Positions 53,579-61,964 of a DNA stretch of 64,000 bases are shown here, in pieces. The notes under the pieces were generated by a model. It had not been told where the DNA came from, ran no database searches, and was given only the letters and a program-made list of their open reading frames with translations. Origin of the DNA: Granulosicoccus sp963833195 (GTDB lineage Bacteria; Pseudomonadota; Gammaproteobacteria; Granulosicoccales; Granulosicoccaceae). The stretch lies in NCBI GenBank assembly GCA_963833195.1, contig CAWHXF010000027.1:3658001-3722000 (forward strand), read 5' to 3'. The first letter of the stretch is position 1, and each line of letters begins with the position of its first letter. The translations under genes were made by a program, and so were the position numbers.

Positions 53579-54937
53579 ATGAGCGCATCGACCCGTCAGC
53601 CCGGGATCGCGGACCGCGAGCTCGGACCCATCGATCGGAGCTCCGCCGCGGACACCGCGAGTGGCGGTGCGACGGCCGGCGTCCCGGGCGAGCCGCGCAC
53701 GGGCGTGGCGCCGCACGTGGTGCAGCGCGGACCGGCCGCCGGCGGTCCGCCGCTGTGGCTGCTGGCGGAAGTCACCTACCGCTGTCCGCTGCACTGCGCG
53801 TTCTGCTTCAACCCCGTCGATTTCGCCGCGCACGCCGCGGAGCTCTCCACCGAGACCTGGCTGCGCGTGCTGAACGAGGCACGCGCCATGGGCAGCGTGC
53901 AGGTCGGTTTCTCGGGCGGCGAGCCGCTGCTGCGCGACGACATCGAGATCCTCGTCGCCGAGGCTCACCGGCTCGGCTACTACACGAACCTGCTGACCTC
54001 CGGCGTCGGGCTGACCGAGGCGCGCGCCGCCGCCCTGCACGAGGCGGGCCTCGACCACGTCCAGCTCTCGTTCCAGGACTCGACGCGCGAGGCCAACGAC
54101 TTCCTCTCCAGCACGAAGACCTTCGATCTGAAGCGACGCGTGGCCGGACTGATCAAGCGTCACGACTGGCCGATGGTGCTCAACTGCGTCATCCACCGGC
54201 TGAACATCGACTACGTGGACCGGATCATCGACATGGCGATCGAGCTGGGCGCCGAGTACATCGAGCTCGCCAACGCGCAGTTCTACTCGTGGGCCGAGGT
54301 CAACCGCGACGCGCTCATGCCGACGCGCGCGCAGGTCGATGCCGCACTGCGTACCGTGGAGCGCTACCGTGCGCTGCACGGCAATCGCATCCGCATCATC
54401 TTCGTCGTCCCGGATTACCACTCGGACCGACCCAAGAAGTGCATGAACGGCTGGGGCAACGTGTTCCTGACGGTGACCCCCGACGGCCACGCGCTGCCGT
54501 GCCACACCGCGCGCATGCTGCCCGGGCTCGAGTTTCCGCACGTCGACGATCGGCCCCTGCGCGAGATCTGGTACGAGTCCGAGGGCTTCGAGCGCTACCG
54601 CGGCACCGGCTGGATGCAGGAGCCCTGCGCGAGCTGTCCCGAGAAGCACGACGATCTCGGCGGCTGTCGCTGCCAGGCGTTCATGCTCGCGAACGACCCG
54701 GCCGCGGCCGATCCCGTCTGCGCGAAGTCTCCCGAGCGTGGGCGCGTCGACGCGATCGTCGCGCGCGCCGAGGCCGCCGATCCCGCCGCCAGCCCGCTGA
54801 TCTTCCGCGACCCGAAGGCGTCGCTCAGGCTCACCGCCGAGAACCCGCGCCTCGCGCGCGCCGCCGGCAGTGCCGGCACCGCATCCACCGCCGACGCGGC
54901 GGCATCACGATCTCCATCGAGGAGGAATCCCGCATGA
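53579..54937 (+). CDS. pqqE: PqqE, radical SAM PqqA-modifying enzyme
   Basis: A 452-aa radical SAM/SPASM enzyme. The cluster-binding motif is CPLHCAFC in LLAEVTYRCPLHCAFCFNP, and the SPASM-region cysteines are in CMNGWG, LPCHTA, CASCPEK and GCRCQAFML. It forms the Glu-Tyr carbon-carbon bond in PqqA. The protein is about 70-80 residues longer than usual: about 50 extra N-terminal residues and a ~40-residue basic C terminus, both low complexity. The stop overlaps the cupredoxin ATG. Confidence 0.95.
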   Translation: MSASTRQPGIADRELGPIDRSSAADTASGGATAGVPGEPRTGVAPHVVQRGPAAGGPPLWLLAEVTYRCPLHCAFCFNPVDFAAHAAELSTETWLRVLNEARAMGSVQVGFSGGEPLLRDDIEILVAEAHRLGYYTNLLTSGVGLTEARAAALHEAGLDHVQLSFQDSTREANDFLSSTKTFDLKRRVAGLIKRHDWPMVLNCVIHRLNIDYVDRIIDMAIELGAEYIELANAQFYSWAEVNRDALMPTRAQVDAALRTVERYRALHGNRIRIIFVVPDYHSDRPKKCMNGWGNVFLTVTPDGHALPCHTARMLPGLEFPHVDDRPLREIWYESEGFERYRGTGWMQEPCASCPEKHDDLGGCRCQAFMLANDPAAADPVCAKSPERGRVDAIVARAEAADPAASPLIFRDPKASLRLTAENPRLARAAGSAGTASTADAAASRSPSRRNPA

Positions 54938-55419
54938 CCATCGACCGTACCCGCCGCACGACGCTGTTCGCCCCGCTGCTCGCGATGCTGCCCGCGGGCC
55001 TCATGTCGGGCCTTGCCCGTGCCGCGTCCAGTCCCGAGAGCGCGACCGTGCAGGCGGTGGGCGTGAAGTTCGAGCCGCTGACCGTCTACGTCGCCGAAGG
55101 CGGCACGGTATCGTGGGAAGGCATGGCCGGTCACAACGTCGAGACGCTCGGCGCGATGATCCCGGACGGCGGTGTCGAGCTCAACAGCGAGCTCGGCGAC
55201 GACATCAGCGTGCAGTTCGACGTGCCGGGCATCTACGTCTACAAGTGCACGCCGCACTGGGGCACGCGCATGGGCGGCGTCATCGTGGTGGGCGAGCCCG
55301 AGAACCCGAGCGCGACCTTCGATGCCTACATGGCGGCCATCGAGGAGAACCGCGGCGAGCTGCTGCCCGCCAAGGGGCTGCTGAAGAAGGCGCAGAAGGA
55401 CATGGAAGGTCGCACCTGA
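54934..55419 (+). CDS. pseudoazurin/plastocyanin-like blue copper protein
   Basis: A 161-aa secreted cupredoxin. A basic N terminus and hydrophobic segment (TLFAPLLAMLPAGLMSGLA) form the signal. Type-1 copper ligands by position are His67 (MAGHNVE), Cys105 and His108 in YKCTPHWGTRMG, and Met113. AGGAGG sits 8-9 bases before the ATG. The gene is coupled to pqqE by an ATGA overlap. A C-terminal extension of ~35 residues (FDAYMAAIEENRGELLPAKG) follows. It probably carries electrons from a quinoprotein or another periplasmic donor; cupredoxins can be acceptors of PQQ dehydrogenases in some organisms. Confidence 0.87.
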   Translation: MTIDRTRRTTLFAPLLAMLPAGLMSGLARAASSPESATVQAVGVKFEPLTVYVAEGGTVSWEGMAGHNVETLGAMIPDGGVELNSELGDDISVQFDVPGIYVYKCTPHWGTRMGGVIVVGEPENPSATFDAYMAAIEENRGELLPAKGLLKKAQKDMEGRT

Positions 55420-55421
55420 GT

Positions 55422-55988
55422 TCAGCCGTCGGCTCGCAATCCGTCGAGCGTCTCGTCGATCTGCACGCCCAGCGTCTCGACGCCCTTCGCCGTCAGCCGC
55501 TCGCCCCAGCCCTTGATCTCGACGACATAGTCGGCGATCACGCGCCCGTCCGCGGCATCGATGAGCTGCGCCTTCAGGTACACGAACAGGTGGCTGGCCT
55601 TGTGCAGTCGCCCGGACACGACGGTGTCGGCCCCCGCCTCGCGCGCGAGGCGGGCGGCGACCTCGGGCCGGTCGAACACGTAGCCCACGCCCTTGGCGGA
55701 TTCGACGGCCGCATCGGCGGGCACCGTCGCGACGGCGCGATCGTGTCGCAGCTCGAGCTCCTCGACGAGCAGCGGCCGCAGGAGCGCCACGCGGCGCATC
55801 TCCTGCTCGACGTTCGGATACAGCGTCAGGTCGTTGAGCTCGAACTCGAGCACGAGGGTGACGGCTTCGTCCGCCGCCGCGCGGCCGCATGGCCAGACGA
55901 GCGCAAGCGCGAGGCCGAGCACGCGCAGGCGCTGGAGGACCGAGGACGGGGCGCCGGTCGTCGGGGTCGGACTTGCATGGTGCTGCAT
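55422..55988 (-). CDS. DUF2380-like secreted protein
   Basis: A 188-aa protein from ATG 55988. Its signal peptide is LRVLGLALALVWPCGRAAA. FELNDLTLYPNVEQEMRRVA, AREAGADTVVSGRLHKASHL and GRVIADYVVEIKGWGERLTA match the DUF2380 family of small exported proteins, sometimes next to PQQ or methanol-oxidation genes. It converges with the cupredoxin gene. The function is unknown. Confidence 0.65.
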   Translation of the reverse strand: MQHHASPTPTTGAPSSVLQRLRVLGLALALVWPCGRAAADEAVTLVLEFELNDLTLYPNVEQEMRRVALLRPLLVEELELRHDRAVATVPADAAVESAKGVGYVFDRPEVAARLAREAGADTVVSGRLHKASHLFVYLKAQLIDAADGRVIADYVVEIKGWGERLTAKGVETLGVQIDETLDGLRADG

Positions 55989-56025
55989 GCGAATGGTCCT
56001 CGTCCGGCCGCGGCGTGCCGTCACG

Positions 56026-56871
56026 CTAGCACGCGGGGTGCTTGCCGTGCGGCCCCGGCGCGCCGCGCGCCTCCAGCGGCCGGAACGGCCGGTCCGCGGG
56101 CAGCAGCCCGAAGCCGGACAGCAGCCGCGCAAGCTTCGGCGCGGGCGAGCCCGCCGTCATCAGCGCGATGTCCGGCCGCAGCTCGCGCAGGTCCACCGGG
56201 GGCTCGTCGCCGAGCAGGTGGCGCACCCGCCGCGCGATGGCCTCGGCGGGTTCGATCCAGTCGACGGGCCACGGAGCGAGCTTTCGCATCTCGTGCACCA
56301 GGAACGGGTAGTGCGTGCAGCCGAGCACGACGATGTCGGTGCGCCGACCGCCTCGCTCGACGAAGCACGGACGGATCTCGGCACGCAGGCGCTCCTCGTC
56401 GATGGGGTCGCCCTGCATGTGCTGCTCGGCGAGCCGCGCGAGACCGGTGGAGCCGACGAGCTGCACCTCGGCCCGATCGGCGTGCATCGCGACGAGCTCC
56501 AGCACCGCGGGCCGCGTGACGGTGCCGGGCGTGGCGAGCACCGACACCAGCCCGCTCGCCGTGCGCTCGGCCGCCGGCTTGATGGGCGGGACGATGCCGA
56601 CGATCGGGATGTCGAAGCGCTCGCGCAGCGCGGGCAGGATCGCGGTGCTGGCCGTGTTGCAGGCCACCACGGCGAGCTCCGGCTCGAACGACTCCAGGCA
56701 GCGCTCGAAGATGCCCACGGTGTGCGGCACGAGCTCCTCGGCCGGCCAATCCCCGTAGGGGAAGCCCGCGTCGTCGCCGACGTAGACGATGCGCCGGCCG
56801 GGCAGGCTCACGCGGATCTCGCGCAGGATCGTCAGGCCGCCGATGCCGGAATCGAAGACCAGCAGGGACAC
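56026..56871 (-). CDS. murI: glutamate racemase
   Basis: A 281-aa racemase. LVFDSGIGGLTILREI, VACNTASTAILPALRE (catalytic Cys) and VLGCTHYPFLVHEMR (second catalytic Cys) are the hallmark motifs. It supplies D-glutamate for peptidoglycan. I chose the GTG at 56871 because the upstream frame is not protein-like. It starts 14 bases after the moaA stop and may be in the same transcript, though functionally unrelated. Confidence 0.93.
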   Translation of the reverse strand: MSLLVFDSGIGGLTILREIRVSLPGRRIVYVGDDAGFPYGDWPAEELVPHTVGIFERCLESFEPELAVVACNTASTAILPALRERFDIPIVGIVPPIKPAAERTASGLVSVLATPGTVTRPAVLELVAMHADRAEVQLVGSTGLARLAEQHMQGDPIDEERLRAEIRPCFVERGGRRTDIVVLGCTHYPFLVHEMRKLAPWPVDWIEPAEAIARRVRHLLGDEPPVDLRELRPDIALMTAGSPAPKLARLLSGFGLLPADRPFRPLEARGAPGPHGKHPAC

Positions 56872-56885
56872 GTCGGGGCCGCCCC

Positions 56886-57941
56886 CTAGCCGCCGATGAA
56901 CGACATCTCGACCTTGGGCCGGAACGTCACCACGTGCGCGCGCGTCTCGGAGTAGCGGTCCGCGCGTCGCTCCCACAGCCGCCGAAGCTCCGCCTCGACG
57001 TCGCCGCCGCCGCGCAGCACCGGTCGCAGGTCGTGACCGGAGTTCGCGAACAGGCACGTGTAGACGCTGCCCGTGGCGGACAGCCGCGCGCGGCTGCAGT
57101 CGCCGCAGAAGGGGTCCGAGACCGAGGAGATGATGCCGATCTCGCCGCCGCCGTCGACGTAGCGCCAGCGCCGCGCGACCTCACCGCGGTAGTTCGGCTC
57201 GGCGGGCTCGATGGGCAGCTCCGCGTCGATGAGCGCGGCGATCTCCGCGCTGGTCGTCACGCTGGACAGGTCCCAGGCGTTCGAGTTGCCCACGTCCATG
57301 AACTCGATGAAGCGCAGGATGGCGCCGGTGCCGTGGAAGAAGCGCGCCATGGGCAGGATGCCGTGCTCGTTCATGCCCTTCTTGACGACCATGTTGATCT
57401 TGACCGAGTCGAAGCCCGCGGCGGACGCGGCCTCGATGCCCTCGAGCACGGTCGACACCGGCACGCCGACGTCGTTGACGGCCATGAACGTGGCGTCGTC
57501 GAGCGCGTCCAGGCTGACGTTCACGCGTTGCAGACCGGCGTCGCGCAACGCGCGGGCCCGGGCGGGCGTGAGCAGGGAGGCGTTGGTGGTGAGGCTCAGG
57601 TCGGTGATGCCGTCCACGTCGCGCAGCAGGCCGACGAGCTTCTCCAGATCGGTCCGCACGAGCGGCTCGCCGCCGGTCAGGCGCACCTTCGTGACGCCGA
57701 GCTCGGCGGACGCCCGCACGACACGCACGATCTCCTCGAACGACAGCAGCTCACGCTTCGGCAGGAAGCGGTGGCCCTTGCCGAAGACCTCCTTGGGCAT
57801 GCAGTACACGCAGCGGAAGTTGCAGCGGTCGGTGACCGACACGCGCAGATCCCGCAGGGGCCGTCCCCGACGATCGGCCACGGCCAAGCTCGCGGATGCG
57901 TCCGCGCCGCCCTGCCCCCCCGTACCGCCCGCCTCGCTCAC
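56886..57941 (-). CDS. moaA: MoaA, GTP 3',8-cyclase
   Basis: A 351-aa radical SAM enzyme. The SAM-cluster motif is TDRCNFRCVYCMPKE, and the second cluster cysteines lie in DPFCGDCSRARLSATG followed by YTCLF. GTP-binding contacts include RLTGGEPLVR. The GTG start is preceded by AAGGGGGGCGGAAC. It makes cyclic pyranopterin for molybdenum/tungsten cofactor. A MoaD-like gene lies just upstream and an AOR gene further up, so this copy may serve the tungsten pterin cofactor of that enzyme. Confidence 0.93.
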   Translation of the reverse strand: MSEAGGTGGQGGADASASLAVADRRGRPLRDLRVSVTDRCNFRCVYCMPKEVFGKGHRFLPKRELLSFEEIVRVVRASAELGVTKVRLTGGEPLVRTDLEKLVGLLRDVDGITDLSLTTNASLLTPARARALRDAGLQRVNVSLDALDDATFMAVNDVGVPVSTVLEGIEAASAAGFDSVKINMVVKKGMNEHGILPMARFFHGTGAILRFIEFMDVGNSNAWDLSSVTTSAEIAALIDAELPIEPAEPNYRGEVARRWRYVDGGGEIGIISSVSDPFCGDCSRARLSATGSVYTCLFANSGHDLRPVLRGGGDVEAELRRLWERRADRYSETRAHVVTFRPKVEMSFIGG

Positions 57942-57954
57942 GTTCCGCCCCCCT

Positions 57955-58335
57955 TCAGCCCCCGCCGCGCTGGTACGACAGGTCGAACCGGCGCTTGAAC
58001 GCCTGCTGCCGCGCCTCCGGCACGCCGCGAAAGGTAAAGGACACCTCCGCATAGGGCAATGCCAGCAACGCTATCCTGCGCATCCGCTCGGGGCCGACCT
58101 CGATGCGCAGCGTGCCCTCGCCGATCCGCGCGTGGACCGTGGTGCCGTCGACCTCGTGCGGGACGCCGTCCATGGCCTTCGGCAGGATGCGGAAGAAGTC
58201 CCGGTGCTCGCCCGCCATCTCGCGGGTGTACTCGATCACCGGCTGCATCGCCGGCGCCGGAGCCGCGGCGGCCTCGCTCGCGCCCGTCCCGTCGCCCGTC
58301 CCGTCGGCGTTCCCGTCGATGGCGACGTCAGCCAC
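57955..58335 (-). CDS. small protein of unknown function in the AOR operon
   Basis: A 126-aa frame from GTG 58335, overlapping the MoaD-like stop. A Gly/Asp/Ala-rich N terminus is followed by YTREMAGEHRDFFRILPKAM and a C-terminal RQQAFKRRFDLSYQRGGG. I see no signal peptide or membrane helix. The family is not recognised; the position in the AOR/MoaD/MoaA cluster suggests a cofactor-assembly or accessory role. Confidence 0.6.
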   Translation of the reverse strand: MADVAIDGNADGTGDGTGASEAAAAPAPAMQPVIEYTREMAGEHRDFFRILPKAMDGVPHEVDGTTVHARIGEGTLRIEVGPERMRRIALLALPYAEVSFTFRGVPEARQQAFKRRFDLSYQRGGG

Positions 58336-58681
58336 CGGCAACGGGCGGCCAGATCGCCAGCACGTCCCCTTCCGCGAGCGCATCCGGCGCGTCGCGATCC
58401 GCGTCGCACACGAACACGCCGTTGACGAGCACCAGGTGCGCGAGCTCGCGCGGCACCTTCCAGGCGTCGATGACATCGTTGAGCGACGCCCCGGAGGGGA
58501 TCTCGACGCTGGCGGCGTTCCTGCGCGTGCCGGCGGGCAGCAGATGCTGCAGCGTGGCGTACAGCTTCAGCGTGATGGTCGCGGTGTCGGCCGCGCCGCT
58601 CGGCCTTTCGGGCGCCGCGGCACTCGGTGCACGAGCGGCCGCCGCGCCCGGCACCACGAGGGGGCGGACGTCGCCCTTCAC
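58328..58681 (-). CDS. MoaD/ThiS-family sulfur carrier
   Basis: A 117-aa protein. A low-complexity N terminus of ~30 residues precedes the ubiquitin-like fold: TITLKLYATLQHLLPAG, SLNDVIDAWKVPRELAHLVL, VNGVFVCD and LAEGDVLAIWPPVAGG. It ends in the Gly-Gly required for adenylation and thiocarboxylation. The start overlaps the FAD oxidoreductase stop. Presumably supplies sulfur for the dithiolene pterin of AOR. The long N-terminal extension is unusual for MoaD. Confidence 0.85.
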   Translation of the reverse strand: MKGDVRPLVVPGAAAARAPSAAAPERPSGAADTATITLKLYATLQHLLPAGTRRNAASVEIPSGASLNDVIDAWKVPRELAHLVLVNGVFVCDADRDAPDALAEGDVLAIWPPVAGG

Positions 58682-59955
58682 GCCGCCGCCAGGGAGGCGT
58701 GCAGGGACTGCGCGCTCGCCAGGTACGCCTCGTTGATGCGGTTCGGCTCCTCGAGCAGCACGTCCTTCCAGTGCCCGAGCGGCGAGGCCGTCTGGATGAG
58801 TCCGCGCAGCACCCCGACGTGGTCGGTCATGCCCAGGGTCGACGCGCCCACGAGCACGTCGTCCTTGAACTGCAGGTTCAGGTACTCGTAGCGCTCGGGG
58901 TTCGACAGCGTCGCCTCCTGCCCGCCCTCGACGCCCATCCAGAGACCGAAGGACGTCGAGATCAGGCCCACCGTGTCCAGCACGTTCATGTTCACGGTGC
59001 CGGCGCGCGGCGTGCGGTCGCCGTTGACCATGTTCTTCGCGGCGAGCTTGCCGTGCTCGACGGCCGTGGGCTGGATGGCCTGCACGTAGTACTCGCCCGT
59101 GGACAGATCCTTCCCCTGCGCGACGTCACCGGCCGCGTAGACGCCCTCGACGCTGGTGCGCATGCAGTCGTCCACGACGATGCCCTGGTCGACGTCCACG
59201 CCCGAGCCCGCGAGCCAGCCGGTGTTCGAGCGAACGCCCGTGGCGCAGATGACCACGTCGGCCTCGAGCGTCTCGCCGCTCGCGGTCGACACGGCGATGC
59301 CCTTCCCGGTATCCGTTCCCGCGTCCGCCAGCGACGTCACGCGCGTCGACGTCATCACCCGGATGCCCTTGTTCTCGCACCAGCGCTTGATCATCTCGCC
59401 CATCTCGGGGTTGGTCATGCGCGAGACCATGCGCTCCTCCATCTCGATTACCGTCAGCTCCACCTTCCGGTTCGCGAGTGCCTCGAGGATGATGCAGCCG
59501 ATGAAGCCCGCGCCCATCAGCACCACCTTCGAGCCCGGGGTCGTCTTCTCGATGATGCGGTGCGCGTCGGCGAGCGACCAGCAGTTGTGGACGTCCGGCA
59601 GGTCGATGCCGTCGATGGGCGGGCGCGTTGCCGTGGCGCCCGTGCAGACGAGCAGCCGGTCGTAGCGGAGCCTCTCCCCGCCCACCAGCTCGAGCTCGCT
59701 CGCGGCCGCGTCGAGGCTGCTGGCGCGCCCGTACTTCAGCTCGATGCGTTGCCTTTCCCAGTGCGCGGGCTGCTTTCGCAGATAGGTGCCTTCGGCCGGC
59801 ACGTCGCCGACGAGGAAGTACGGCAGCGCCATGCGCGAGTACGGCGGCACGTTCTCGGCCGCCAGCAGCGTGACGCGCGCGGCCGGGTCGAGCTTGCGGA
59901 TGTGCTCGGCGGCCGTCACGCCCGCCGGGCCCGCGCCGATGATCAGATGGTGCAT
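58678..59955 (-). CDS. FAD-dependent NAD(P)-disulfide-type oxidoreductase of the AOR cluster
   Basis: A 425-aa flavoprotein with the FAD motif HLIIGAGPAGVTAAEHIRKL, an NAD(P)-binding motif VVLMGAGFIGCIILEAL, and FAD-ribose-binding GVYAAGDVAQGKDL. It resembles the Nox/rubredoxin-reductase class. It lies between AOR and MoaD-like genes and probably moves electrons from the ferredoxin (or AOR) to NAD(P). Two strong hairpins sit upstream, between it and AOR, which may lower its expression relative to AOR. Confidence 0.88.
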   Translation of the reverse strand: MHHLIIGAGPAGVTAAEHIRKLDPAARVTLLAAENVPPYSRMALPYFLVGDVPAEGTYLRKQPAHWERQRIELKYGRASSLDAAASELELVGGERLRYDRLLVCTGATATRPPIDGIDLPDVHNCWSLADAHRIIEKTTPGSKVVLMGAGFIGCIILEALANRKVELTVIEMEERMVSRMTNPEMGEMIKRWCENKGIRVMTSTRVTSLADAGTDTGKGIAVSTASGETLEADVVICATGVRSNTGWLAGSGVDVDQGIVVDDCMRTSVEGVYAAGDVAQGKDLSTGEYYVQAIQPTAVEHGKLAAKNMVNGDRTPRAGTVNMNVLDTVGLISTSFGLWMGVEGGQEATLSNPERYEYLNLQFKDDVLVGASTLGMTDHVGVLRGLIQTASPLGHWKDVLLEEPNRINEAYLASAQSLHASLAAA

Positions 59956-59983
59956 GTCGCTGGAGTTGTCCGAGGATCCCGGA

Positions 59984-60020
59984 GACGACGAAGGCGCGAA
60001 CCCGTCGCGCCTTCGTCGTC
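59984..60020 (-). terminator. 16-bp perfect hairpin downstream of AOR
   Basis: GACGACGAAGGCGCGA (59984-59999) pairs exactly with 60005-60020 around the loop ACCCG. It is the first of two hairpins between the AOR and FAD oxidoreductase genes on the - strand. No U-run follows it, so processing or attenuation is more likely than strict termination. Confidence 0.6.
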
Positions 60021-60031
60021 CGAAGAGTGGA

Positions 60032-60061
60032 GGGCGCCGCCGTCAGCCGACGGCGGCGCCC
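60032..60061 (-). terminator. 13-bp perfect hairpin downstream of AOR
   Basis: GGGCGCCGCCGTC (60032-60044) pairs with GACGGCGGCGCCC (60049-60061), loop AGCC. It begins 8 bases after the AOR stop codon in the direction of transcription. Confidence 0.6.
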
Positions 60062-60068
60062 GGCGCGC

Positions 60069-61925
60069 TCAGGAGGGCAGCGCGTGCTTCTGGCGCGTGG
60101 CGTCGGTCATCATGCCGTCCGGGGTCCAGCCGCGCAGCTCGTAGTACTCGGGCAGCATGGTCGCGAGATCCGAGGTACGGCCCTTCGCGGGGCCGGAGTT
60201 CGCGCCCTCGTTCATGAGCCGTGGCGGCAGGTTGTCGTCGGCCCCGGTGAGCCCGGCGCGCTGGTTGAAGTCGCGCTCGAGGTTCCAGATGCGCTCGCCC
60301 ACCTCCATCATGCGCTCGGACGACCAGTCGCCCTCGCACGCCGCGTCCACCTGGGGGGCGATGTCGTCCATCGTCCAGGCGAAGGTCGTGAACACGCACA
60401 GCCCCGCCGAGTCCACGGCCGCCGTGGCGTCCTGGAAGGCCTTGACGAGGCCCGCCTTGCCGGCGGATTCGAGCGGGTCGGTCTTCTCGGGGATGCCGAG
60501 GATCTCGGAGGCCACCGTGTAGCCACGCAGGTGGCAGGCGCCGCGGTTGGACGTGGCGTACGCGAGACCCATGCCCTGGATGCCGCGCGGATCGTAGGCC
60601 GGGAACTCCTGTCCCTTGACGGTCATGGAGAGCTCCGGCGCGCCGTACTTCTCGCACAGCCGCTTGCTGCCGAGCCCCAGGTCCTTGCCGAAGCCCTCGC
60701 CCTTCGCCGTGACCTCGGCCGCCCACACGAGGGCCTCGGCCGAGCCGAACTTCAGCTCCACCCCGTCGGTCTGCGCCGTCGTGATCTTGCCCAGCTCGAA
60801 GAGCTCCATGGCGGCGGCGACGGTGGAGCCGAAGCTGATCGGGTCCATGCCGTCCTCGTTGCACAGGAAGTTCACGTAGGTCAGCGCGTCGATGTCGTCG
60901 ACGCCCGTGTCCGGGCCGAGGGCCCAGGCCGCCTCGTACTCGAGACCGCCCGAGTTGATCCAGTACTCCGGCTTGTCCTTGACCGAGAAGTGCGTGCGGT
61001 CGACGGTCGAGATGCGCCCGCACGCGATCGTGCAGCTGTAGCACGCGCCGTTCGTGGTGAGGTTCGGCTTGCCGTCGGACTTCCTGGGCTCGTGCATGGC
61101 CTCGCCGGAGACGTCGGCCGCGCCCTCGAACTGCGTCTCGCGCATGTTGCGCGTCGGCAGCGCACCGACCTCGTTGATGACGTTCATGAGCACCTGCGTG
61201 CCGTAGGTCGGCAGGCCCTGACCCGTGACCGCGTTCTCGGCGAGCACCTTCTTGCCGTCGCTGACCGCCTTCATGAAGCGCTTGGGATCGTCGATGCCGC
61301 CCAGACCCTTCGTGCCGCGCACGACGACGGCCTTCAGGTTCTTCGACGCCATGACGGTGCCGACGCCGGAGCGCCCCGCCGCACGGTGCAGGTCGTTCAC
61401 GATGGCGGCGTACAGGTTCCCCTGCTCGGCCGAGCGGCCGACGCAGGCGATGCGGATCTGCGGGTCCTGGTGCTTCTGCCGGATGGTCTTGTCGGCCTCC
61501 CACACCGACTTGCCCCACAGGTCGTCCGCGGGCACGAGCGTGGCGACATCGTCCTCGACCGACAGGTACACCGGCGCGGGCGACTTGCCCTCGAAGATGA
61601 TCATGTCCCAGCCCGCGAACTTCAGCTCCGCGCCGAAGTGGCCGCCGGAGTTCGAGCACGCGATGGCGTTGGTGAGCGGGCTCTTGCACACCACCGAGTA
61701 GCGGCCGCCCGTGGACGCGATGGTGCCGGTCAGCGGTCCCGTCGTCATGATGAGCTTGTTGTCGGGGCTCAGGGCATCGACGGTCGCGTCCACCTCGTCG
61801 ACGAAGTAGCGCGTGGCGAGCCCGCGCTGGCCGAGGTAGTCGTGCGCCCACTGCATGTTCAGCGGCTCCTCGGATACCGTGCCGGTGCCGAGGTTCACGC
61901 GGAGGATCTTTCGTGTCCAGCTCAT
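60069..61925 (-). CDS. tungsten-type aldehyde ferredoxin oxidoreductase
   Basis: A 618-aa AOR-family enzyme. The N-terminal W-pterin domain has LRVNLGTGTVSEEPL, YLGQRGLATRYF and SNSGGHFGAELKFAGWD. The [4Fe-4S] cluster ligands are Cys295, Cys298, Cys302 (ACYSCTIACGR) and Cys510 in DSAGLC. GLGGIDDPKRFMKAV and EGDWSSERMMEVGERIWNLE are family-typical. It oxidises aldehydes to carboxylic acids using a tungsten (or molybdenum) bis-pterin cofactor, with ferredoxin as acceptor. A ferredoxin gene lies upstream and cofactor genes downstream. It could oxidise aldehydes produced by the PQQ enzymes, which is an inference. AGGA lies 9 bases before the ATG. Confidence 0.93.
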   Translation of the reverse strand: MSWTRKILRVNLGTGTVSEEPLNMQWAHDYLGQRGLATRYFVDEVDATVDALSPDNKLIMTTGPLTGTIASTGGRYSVVCKSPLTNAIACSNSGGHFGAELKFAGWDMIIFEGKSPAPVYLSVEDDVATLVPADDLWGKSVWEADKTIRQKHQDPQIRIACVGRSAEQGNLYAAIVNDLHRAAGRSGVGTVMASKNLKAVVVRGTKGLGGIDDPKRFMKAVSDGKKVLAENAVTGQGLPTYGTQVLMNVINEVGALPTRNMRETQFEGAADVSGEAMHEPRKSDGKPNLTTNGACYSCTIACGRISTVDRTHFSVKDKPEYWINSGGLEYEAAWALGPDTGVDDIDALTYVNFLCNEDGMDPISFGSTVAAAMELFELGKITTAQTDGVELKFGSAEALVWAAEVTAKGEGFGKDLGLGSKRLCEKYGAPELSMTVKGQEFPAYDPRGIQGMGLAYATSNRGACHLRGYTVASEILGIPEKTDPLESAGKAGLVKAFQDATAAVDSAGLCVFTTFAWTMDDIAPQVDAACEGDWSSERMMEVGERIWNLERDFNQRAGLTGADDNLPPRLMNEGANSGPAKGRTSDLATMLPEYYELRGWTPDGMMTDATRQKHALPS

Positions 61926-61964
61926 GGCGTCATTCCTGTGCGTGCGGGCCTGTGCGGCGGCGGA

